Origin: Sphaeroforma arctica JP610
Lineage: Eukaryota > Opisthokonta > Ichthyosporea > Ichthyophonida
Assembly (NCBI RefSeq): GCF_001186125.1
Contig: NW_014039596.1
Coordinates: forward strand, 4,722-28,511
DNA length: 23,790 nt
Direction: 5' to 3'
Under the pieces are notes generated by a model, which had not been told where the DNA came from, did not search any database, and saw only the letters and a program-made list of their open reading frames with translations. Every line of letters begins with the position of its first letter. The first letter of the stretch is position 1. The position numbers and the translations under genes are program-made. Below are positions 16,690-23,790 of this stretch, piece after piece.

Positions 16690-18050
16690 TGAAACATACC
16701 GCTACGAATTCTAGTCCACTCGAGACAATACGGTATCAGCGTCCTTCTCGTGAAAATTACACGTTCCGAAACGGGTATATGTTTACATTTCAGTCAGATA
16801 CGTTGTTCAATGGAATATATTGCTCACGAATATAAACTTTATCTACATGCAAGCGTACCGCAGAGATGTGAAGATGAAAGATCATCATGATTACACAGCA
16901 GTACACAGCGTTAAGTACAGTTAGCGACACATCCTGTAGACTCATCCACAGTAATGCTGCTTTTAAACGAAGAGTTACACAAACTTATTGCGAGAAGTAT
17001 ACTGAAATCGAAATCGGTTCGAGTTTCCAACACCGATTTCTTATTTTGACTAGAGAGCTGTATTTATAGTTGTGTTAATATTGGATCAATAAACTTGATA
17101 TCAACGATGGTGTATGACGTTGGGATCCAGAACATCACTTAAAGTGCTGTTGGAGACCAATGTATCGATTTCCTGTTCAAATTTGAATATCATGCTATTG
17201 CACATCTACCCCCACCAAAGCAAACCTCAACCTGAACCTGGAAAAAATAAAAATTCAATCCAGTTCAGTTGTATAGCACAGCAGACAACGATATATGCGC
17301 TTGACCACTACTCGCCAACGATAAACAGCTGTTCTTTTCGGATATAAATATAAATTCTCACATGACTTGTAATGCAGGCACTTATTTGCATGCTATCCAC
17401 CTGTACTACTCCAAAAATATTTCAAAGAATATTCAAGCGAAGGAATTTATCCACCTGTACTACTCTTAACATGTTTATGCTATATTGTATAATACGCACA
17501 AATTCGCATAGTTCTGCCGCTTACCTGGAGTGCTTCAATCTTATGGTGTCTTAGAGGGACATTTCATTATGTTTTTAAAGAGCAGGGTGAGCAGTACTTC
17601 CATCAACACACAAAACCCTCGAGTGCTGTATACCTTCTTTCAGGAAAGATTTAAAAAGAGAAATACCAGTCTAACATCAGTCTAGCGCGATTACATTACA
17701 AAGGATTTTAAGTAACAATGTGGATGAAAAGTACGTCGTCCATATTCGATAACAGATCGACAACAGGTGAGTACATATAGACCTAACCTCCGTCGAAGGC
17801 TTTCTTTCATTTGATATCTACGAGTATAAACAAACAGTTCATCACAAGTAACGCGTGTTCTACATTGCAGCCAAACCGGTCAACTTGATATTGAGCTTGG
17901 TTGCTCTCAATTCTAAATACTACTACACGTCACCGTTAAAAAATTGAATCCGTGCTGTGTATATACTTTAAGTGATGCGATTGAGCACGGCGCATTTAGC
18001 GGGCGTCAATACTATCCTTAAATTTATTAAGAAATATCGAGCTGCTATGA
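16690..18050. other. Intergenic region without visible genes
   Basis: AT-rich, with AATAAA at about 17088. An 18-base direct repeat, TATCCACCTGTACTACTC, lies at 17394-17411 and 17448-17465. Open frames of about 60 codons (for example 16887-17069) have no recognisable content. The 3' UTR of RING copy B should lie at its right end. Confidence 0.6.
17394..17465. repeat. 18-bp direct repeat, 54-bp apart
   Basis: TATCCACCTGTACTACTC occurs twice in 72 bases, with unrelated sequence between. Confidence 0.8.
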
Positions 18051-21000
18051 TCATTTTAAACTGTGGCGACACACCGGGCAGTTATCATTTGGGGCGAGGA
18101 GAAGCATATTCCGCACACACAAATCGTGGAAGACATGCCCACAGACCAGCTTCCGGCCGCCCTCATCGGGTTTCTGACACGAAGCTGCGAGAATCACCTC
18201 CAGACAAACAGCACATTCAGTATCAACATCTGAGCTTTCACTCCAATCTCCCGGGATTCTCTTCAGAACCAAGTGTTTATCGCGGACATACCCTCTTGGC
18301 GGGGGTGAAATGAGATCGTATAAAGCTCTGGCAGCGGAAGGGTCTAGTACTCCAGACGACGGCATCATTTCCTCTTCAAATCGCTCCATTGCTTCAGACT
18401 GGATTCTATAATCTCCCGGAGGCCCAATTGCTCGACAAAGGTCGCATTCTGCATGCCCATCAGAGTAGTAAAACTCCCTTAGGGCTTCATCGCAGGCTTG
18501 GCAGTTCCTCATAGGCTCGTTGGCGAGATTCCGGGATAGTGGTGTTGAACTTCTTGTATCAAAGCGACAGAGCGCACACTCGTCACTACTGATGAGCTCT
18601 ATGTCGGGCACACTCACATGGCACTTGGCACACTCTCTGTCAGAATCTGATGGGTACGATGTATCCCTGTTCAGCAAAATCACATCGCGGGATGTTAATC
18701 GAGGCCTATGCGGTGGGGAACCAACGAGCCGAATCTCGTCTATCGAATTCATTCTGTGCCTCAATTGCGATGGCGAATGGATCCCTGCTTCGTTTATAGC
18801 TCGGCAAAAAGCGCACAAAGCTATACCGCTCGGATTCGCGGCTTGCTCTGCAGTACTACCACAGGCTATACAGGGTGTATGGGGTATTGGTGCTTGTCGT
18901 GTTCTTGAATATGTTGTCCCCTGCGACGCTGAAACAGAAGAGGGCAGACCAGAGCCGGTCTCACGTCGAGTTGTTTGAGGGATTGTTCGCTGTGTTGTGC
19001 GAGAAGAAATATCGGTGATTTGAGTGCCTAATACTCCAGAAGCACTCTCGGCATCATCCGGATTGCTGCTTAATCCGGAGCGGTGTGCCACGTCCTGCTC
19101 ACGCTTTGCGTATCTATACTTAACGGACGAGGGTACCTCCTCACTGGTCGGTCTCCAGCGGCTTCGTCTTGTTGGTTGAGTGAACGTTTCGGTGTTTGGA
19201 ATGTCCACTACCGTAGGAAGGTTCGGTATTCCCCCACTGGAATGATCCCCATTTTCACCGGTATCAGCTGTTCGAGGAAGTGGTTTCTTTCTTATTTGGG
19301 AGGACATAGGCTGAGCCGTTTGCGAGGCCATAACGGTGTACGGACCGTTCAATGCTCCAGGAACGTTTCCAGGGTCATTCGTATTACTACCTATACCAGA
19401 ACTTCTAGTTCTACGCTGATCACTTGAAGTCTGTCGTACCCCAACGGTAGAATGTGAACCGCCAAGCGTCTGACTTGTTTGATTTCGGCGTGCTGTTGGG
19501 CGTGCTGTCCGCGTTGACGTATCAGTAATTTGTGTATCTAATACCCTAGAAAGACTTGTAGGGCTGTTCGAACTTGTATGTGGGCTAGAGTGGTCTGGTA
19601 TCCGTTCCACTGTAGGCCTGTGTACAATACTAGTCTCACCACCGGTCTGACCTGTATGAATCTGCCGTACTCCATTGTCAAGCGTTTCCACTTCAATGGC
19701 AAATTTATCCAAATGCCGCGTGTTGCTGCGCGCCTTCATTTCGCTACGTTTCTGCTCAGAGATGGTGATTGTGCTGTTAGTCCCGGGGCAGTCTCGTTTG
19801 TCCCGATCGACTTGACTTTCAGAACTTTCCAATTCTGTTTTTGAAGAAGAAACGGAAGCAGCCCATCTCCTAATATGTGTATTCAAGTTCAACTCCGCAG
19901 AGTCTGTGAGTGTGCTTGCAGACGAGCTCGAACTGCCGCTCGACTTGTAGTGATCTTTCTGGTGCACACCGCCAGCAGTATGTGTGCTTTGCAGGACTGC
20001 CGCTGGGGAGATGGAAGCACCCCATCTTGCTGAATCCGTCGGTACTTTCAGACAGTTTGTTGTAGATTTCCGGATTTGATATTTGTGGCTTTGGTCGCTC
20101 TGAATTTCCTCTTCGGCATTTGTATGTGGCGTAGAATCAACCTTATTGTCATACTGGGAACTATTTGAGTGAGACTCAGTAGGCGATTTACTCACTATGT
20201 AGCGCCGGAGTGCACCTAAGACAGGCAGAAAGAGCAACGATTGGCTCTTTTTTTTAGAACCCGATTCCTGTAGATCGGGAATTTCTATTATGTGAGTCTC
20301 GGGAGCTGCTTCAGTTTCCATATGCGATACAAGCCGGGCACTCGTCGGTTCGACTGCAGAGTTTATAGATCTATTTTCCATATTGATCCCTAGAAACACC
20401 TTTCCACCCATACCAAATTCTTCAATATAGCTACTGTCGTGATCATTCTCGCCCTCAAGAGCATCTTGGTAAACACTCAGTACCTCTAACATGTCCTCTG
20501 CCCGTGGAGACAATACAGGTTCATTCATCCCTGCCGTGTGTCTCGGATCATTGCCATTAACTTGGGAGATTTTTACCACATTAGGTTGCAATGCAGGTCC
20601 GTTTATCATTACCGCGTGTCTCGGATCATTGCCGTCCACTGGGGAGATTTTTACCGAATCGGGTTGCTTGTTGATTGTGGGTGTTTGTAACGCCGCATAC
20701 GCTGGTGTATAAAAGACCTCTTTATCACCACTCTCATCTTTGTTACTATCGACAGCAATATGTCTAAAGCCGACATCATCAGTAATATCAACGACAGAAC
20801 TGATCTTCCTGTGGTCAGCAGATCCGGAAGCTTGTTGCGGCTTCGATGCACTTGTACTCGGAAATGATTCAACGGAGACGCCACTCTGCACAACGCTGCT
20901 ACCATTATCTTTCTCAATGAATTTTCGAGTACTGTCGGTGCTGGGCTTGCCGGTATAGTCATCAAGTGCCCTTTTAACTCCTAAAGCACCTGCATACACA

Positions 21001-22565
21001 CTCAGTTCAGGGCGCCACTTATCTGACACGCCAGGCTGAGTATGTGATACGCGGGTGGCGCCCTTCTGCACGCCGCTATTACCAATGTTGTCAGCAGCCA
21101 CTGCTTGAGTACTATCGGGGACGGGCTTACTAACGCGGTCTGCAAGTGTTGATTGAACGCATGCCGTGCCAAAATTTACGCTCATATCAGCGTGTGACCT
21201 GTCCAGCACTAGAGGGCCAGGATGACATATACTTACTGTGCTGGTCTGCAATCCGTTAATACTGTTGTTTCCAATGCCTTGTCCACTACTGTCGGGGCTA
21301 GATGGTGGTTGACTACTCGAGCCGCCCGAAATCACGCCCACTTCAGCGTGTGACAAATCCGACGCAACCATTTCAGCATGCGACAACTGCGACTCAACGG
21401 GCGCCAAATTCAGCGCGTTAGCTGTCCTGTATCTGATACAGGGTTCAGCCGGGAGGATTGTATCAGCGACGATACCAGCACTGGTGTCCTGGGTTTGTAC
21501 CATGGGCACGGTAGATCCCCATCTGCTGGTCCCACGCACACAGTCGAGACACTTCGCAGCACCGTTAATTCCCAGTACCCATTGGTGGTGACTGAAGTCC
21601 ACTGGACCTTTGTCACTACGACATACACTGCAATACATCAATCGCTCGTTTGCTAGCTCACTTGCCGCCTGCCACTCCCGGTACACGTGTGTGTCTTGAG
21701 TTGTTGTATTCTTATTGCACACAGAGCACACGTATGTGTGCGTATCTTTACCTAAACGCTGCCCCAAAGTAGCACCCACACAAGCTTTGCACCGCGCAAA
21801 ACGCCCTTTATACCTCTCTTCAAGATCATAATACTGAAACCCATCCAAACTCATGTAGAATGAGGAACACATAAGTAAAAAATTGCCACATTGAACACCC
21901 TCTGTATCTTTATCAACCTGAAGAGACATACCGTTGAGCACACAATCCTTGCATTTGGCCACCCCCTTACCTAACTCCCACTGCGTTGCACTGTACTCGT
22001 CGTGCCGTCTTATAGTATGACAGGCAATGCATGTCATCAGACCATGAGTATATACATCACTATTACTACCGCTACTACAATTGCTGCTGATGACGTTGTC
22101 AGCGCCACTACTATCAACGCTACCATTGTTCTTCTCTCCCCATACCTCATTCAAAACACAAGCCTTATATTTAATTGCTCCTGCATTCTCAGGAAACCGG
22201 GCTTTGCTGAATCGGAATGACGGGAGGCTCCGAGCGCATGCCCTGCAGGTGTGGCGTGTACTGGTCGTTCGTGTGCTCTTTCCAACCACACGCGTATCTA
22301 TATTGCCAGCACTCCGGCGAATATTGTCTTTCATACGTACAGCTACACTGCCAACACTCCGGGGTGTATTCGCTTGCACATTTAGATGGAGATCGGCACT
22401 GTTGTCGCTATCGTCACTATCAAACTGTAACCAGACAGCGAATTTGACACACGTTTTGCACGTAACGCATTCATCAGCGTTCTTGCTGAGCTGGCCTGCG
22501 CTGAAGCGGTCGCAAGAAAGTACTTGAGCGCACGCTTTGCATGTTCTGTAGTCACCAGCCAACAT
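18051..22565 (-). CDS. Multi-CxxC-finger RING-H2 protein, copy B (1504 aa, intact)
   Basis: Probably an E3 ubiquitin ligase. One uninterrupted frame runs from ATG at 22565 to TGA at 18051-18053. Residues 9-39 are a finger, CKAC...FSAGQL...CKTCV. Related fingers start near residue 107 (second pair degenerate, YKAC), at CIAC...YSATQW...CKDCV, at a divergent CSSF...CKACV, then CSVC, and finally CSVC...FSHHQW...CLDCV. A very long Ser/Thr/Gln-rich and probably disordered middle contains internal repeats. Near the C terminus are CIAC/CAFC, CAKC/CALC and CQAC/CDLC pairs. Residues 1451-1499 form a RING-H2: CAVC, CGHVFHDLC, CPVC, with all eight ligands present. The N-terminal finger faintly recalls Stc1-type zinc domains, which is inference. 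It shares architecture with copy A at 7071-10808. The substrate and cellular location are unknown. Confidence 0.88.
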   Translation of the reverse strand: MLAGDYRTCKACAQVLSCDRFSAGQLSKNADECVTCKTCVKFAVWLQFDSDDSDNSADLHLNVQANTPRSVGSVAVRMKDNIRRSAGNIDTRVVGKSTRTTSTRHTCRACARSLPSFRFSKARFPENAGAIKYKACVLNEVWGEKNNGSVDSSGADNVISSNCSSGSNSDVYTHGLMTCIACHTIRRHDEYSATQWELGKGVAKCKDCVLNGMSLQVDKDTEGVQCGNFLLMCSSFYMSLDGFQYYDLEERYKGRFARCKACVGATLGQRLGKDTHTYVCSVCNKNTTTQDTHVYREWQAASELANERLMYCSVCRSDKGPVDFSHHQWVLGINGAAKCLDCVRGTSRWGSTVPMVQTQDTSAGIVADTILPAEPCIRYRTANALNLAPVESQLSHAEMVASDLSHAEVGVISGGSSSQPPSSPDSSGQGIGNNSINGLQTSTVSICHPGPLVLDRSHADMSVNFGTACVQSTLADRVSKPVPDSTQAVAADNIGNSGVQKGATRVSHTQPGVSDKWRPELSVYAGALGVKRALDDYTGKPSTDSTRKFIEKDNGSSVVQSGVSVESFPSTSASKPQQASGSADHRKISSVVDITDDVGFRHIAVDSNKDESGDKEVFYTPAYAALQTPTINKQPDSVKISPVDGNDPRHAVMINGPALQPNVVKISQVNGNDPRHTAGMNEPVLSPRAEDMLEVLSVYQDALEGENDHDSSYIEEFGMGGKVFLGINMENRSINSAVEPTSARLVSHMETEAAPETHIIEIPDLQESGSKKKSQSLLFLPVLGALRRYIVSKSPTESHSNSSQYDNKVDSTPHTNAEEEIQSDQSHKYQIRKSTTNCLKVPTDSARWGASISPAAVLQSTHTAGGVHQKDHYKSSGSSSSSASTLTDSAELNLNTHIRRWAASVSSSKTELESSESQVDRDKRDCPGTNSTITISEQKRSEMKARSNTRHLDKFAIEVETLDNGVRQIHTGQTGGETSIVHRPTVERIPDHSSPHTSSNSPTSLSRVLDTQITDTSTRTARPTARRNQTSQTLGGSHSTVGVRQTSSDQRRTRSSGIGSNTNDPGNVPGALNGPYTVMASQTAQPMSSQIRKKPLPRTADTGENGDHSSGGIPNLPTVVDIPNTETFTQPTRRSRWRPTSEEVPSSVKYRYAKREQDVAHRSGLSSNPDDAESASGVLGTQITDISSRTTQRTIPQTTRRETGSGLPSSVSASQGTTYSRTRQAPIPHTPCIACGSTAEQAANPSGIALCAFCRAINEAGIHSPSQLRHRMNSIDEIRLVGSPPHRPRLTSRDVILLNRDTSYPSDSDRECAKCHVSVPDIELISSDECALCRFDTRSSTPLSRNLANEPMRNCQACDEALREFYYSDGHAECDLCRAIGPPGDYRIQSEAMERFEEEMMPSSGVLDPSAARALYDLISPPPRGYVRDKHLVLKRIPGDWSESSDVDTECAVCLEVILAASCQKPDEGGRKLVCGHVFHDLCVRNMLLLAPNDNCPVCRHSLK
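20520..20675 (-). repeat. Internal 26-27-residue duplication in RING copy B
   Basis: Two successive segments read as KISPVDGNDPRHAVMINGPAL and KISQVNGNDPRHTAGMNEPVL, each preceded by QP and a short V. The DNA match is clear, so this is a recent internal duplication in the disordered middle. Confidence 0.75.
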
Positions 22566-23031
22566 TGTCGTACAATACTATAACCTAAACCAATTACATG
22601 ACGTGCATATGTTGGTGAGTGCGGATGTGCACATACTGCAACGGTGCTGGACGTGTTGTTGCGCTATGTATATGTATGTTTTCATATCACACAGATGCTA
22701 CGTGTGTGTCTGCCTTCGAAATACACAGTTGCTATGTGTATATGTGTACGCCTACAACGGTTGCTATTTATTATTTTGGACTTCGACTTTTATCGGCCCC
22801 ATCTCAACCTACGTCTATGCAGTGAGTTTCATACGTTTTTACGTAAAAAAAACTGCTCACTCGAGAACTGCACTCATCAGTTCAAATCGCGATGGCACTT
22901 ATACTTTATAGCATGTGATAAACGACTGGAGGTAGTGAGGTTCGATCTCGACATAATATAAATACCACATGTACAGAACACACGCAAACCTATAGCGAGC
23001 CATGCCCACCATATCACTGTAGATAACAGAG
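22566..23031. promoter_or_regulatory. Divergent promoter region between RING copy B and the CotH-like gene
   Basis: Both start codons face away from this 466-bp interval. Near copy B are an ATTGG (inverted CCAAT) and TGACGT at about 22588-22605. A TATAAAT lies about 75 bases before the CotH ATG. Several TTGCTATGTGT-like near-repeats occur at 22680-22770. The ORFs here lack any family signal. Confidence 0.5.
22957..22963 (+). promoter_or_regulatory. TATA-like element of the CotH-like gene
   Basis: TATAAAT inside CATAATATAAATACC, about 75 bases upstream of the first ATG at 23032. Confidence 0.45.
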
Positions 23032-23636
23032 ATGTACAGTCTCAACATGAACTATGCGATTCTCCTACTTCTCGCATGGAGGGCTACATGTGTGCGGCTA
23101 TCGCACTCGGACGTGCAGCATGTTACCATAAAAACGCCTTTGCAAGATACGAAGCCAGTAGACACACGCATCGTCGACCCAGCGTCTGCATATGCTTATC
23201 CCCACACCTGGGCAACCGTAGACAAACTGGATATCAAAACGTTCATAACCCCTGAGACCGGTAACAACAATTGGACTACGGTTTACAACAACAAACGTGG
23301 ACAACCCAAGAAGACAATGGGAGTGTGCATAGACAGTGTGGATTACAAGACCCCTATGAATGCATCGTGTGGCGCTATACACGTGCGAGGCTTATCCTCG
23401 CGTACAGCAGCGTTGAAAGGTCTGGGTATCAAACTGTACACTAACTCAACGTATGGGCCGTGGAGAGGCCGGCGTAAAATACTACTCGGGAGATCGCCCT
23501 TTGAGGAATCACGCATACGCAACGCTGTGGGATATGATATGCTGAGGCACATCCCTGGATTTGTATCGGTTGGCTTGGGCTTCGTACATCTCTTCGTGAA
23601 TGGGGAAGACTACGGATTGTATCAGGTTTTAGAAAG
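23032..23636 (+). CDS. CotH-family secreted protein, first exon (3' partial)
   Basis: CotH proteins are atypical protein-kinase-like or surface proteins, known as spore-coat kinases in bacteria and as surface invasins in Mucorales. This exon has two candidate ATGs, at 23032 and 23047. A hydrophobic signal (MNYAILLLLAWRA) follows either. After a lead segment come IHVRGLSSRTAALKGLGIKLY, matching the G-x-S-S-R...K signature, and then KILLGRSPFEESRIRNAVGYD, matching the 'D-x-S-x-x-R-N' stretch. The final FVHLFVNGEDYGLYQVLER is the hallmark of the family. The exon ends at 23636 with AG|GTATGTGAG, phase 2, and the rest lies beyond the window. Functional assignment rests on motifs I recall; substrates and role here are unknown. 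Confidence 0.78.
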
Positions 23637-23715
23637 GTATGTGAGTTTCTCTTGTGCTTGTCTGTGAGAGTTGCGATTATGTTCTGACTCACGTTTTGCC
23701 TTCCATCACTTTGTT

Positions 23716-23751
<36 letters not shown>

Positions 23752-23790
23752 CATATATATGTATATATATATAATAGTATATATACATAT
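23637..23790 (+). other. Start of an intron in the CotH-like gene
   Basis: The donor is GTATGTGAG at 23637. After about 80 unique bases it runs into TA/CATATA simple sequence to the window edge. No acceptor falls inside the window. Confidence 0.72.
23717..23790. repeat. (TA)n microsatellite at the window end
   Basis: TA repeats with GTATATATAC interruptions continue to the last base. Confidence 0.9.

Noticed and set aside
17972-18313. 113-codon plus-strand frame
   Set aside because: It is mainly the antisense of the RING-H2 end of copy B.

Overview
This is a eukaryotic nuclear sequence. Genes are split by GT-AG introns of about 0.3 to 1 kb, intergenic DNA is full of microsatellites, and there is a 20-base assembly gap inside an AT repeat. 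Gene content includes a kynurenine/alpha-aminoadipate-type aminotransferase, RING-H2 proteins with many CxxC fingers, a secreted cysteine-rich repeat protein and a CotH-like protein. Short CCCTAAA telomere-type motifs are also present. This would fit a unicellular eukaryote. An ichthyosporean-like holozoan is my guess, but nothing in the window proves the lineage.

Layout. About 1-5587 (+) is an eight-exon PLP-dependent aminotransferase whose 5' end I cannot place. 5588-7070 shows no gene. 10808-7071 (-) is a large RING-H2 protein gene (copy A). It carries one in-frame TGA, one unexplained frame change and one convincing intron. 10845-11707 is mostly a hexanucleotide repeat. 11708-13290 (+) is a possible three-exon small gene of unknown function. 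14355-13384 (-) is an intact secreted protein with four six-cysteine modules and a long Asp/His/Lys linker. 16218-16689 (+) is an inverted, truncated, frameshifted duplicate of that gene. 22565-18051 (-) is an intact, intronless 1504-residue RING-H2 protein (copy B), paralogous to copy A. 23032 to past the window end (+) is the first exon of a signal-peptide-bearing CotH-like protein, divergent from copy B.

Main points of interest. The two RING paralogs share an unusual architecture: an N-terminal array of CxxC...F-S...CxxCV fingers, faintly like Stc1 zinc domains, then a long Ser/Thr-rich middle, several short CxxC pairs and a C-terminal RING-H2. Copy A has TGA exactly where other fingers of this type, including the matching one in copy B, have Trp. 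The Cys-rich gene and its fragment form a near-identical inverted repeat of about 250 bp, lying between the two RING paralogs. I see no operon-like linkage. The adjacent genes look functionally independent, and the RING and Cys-rich duplications look like local gene-family turnover.
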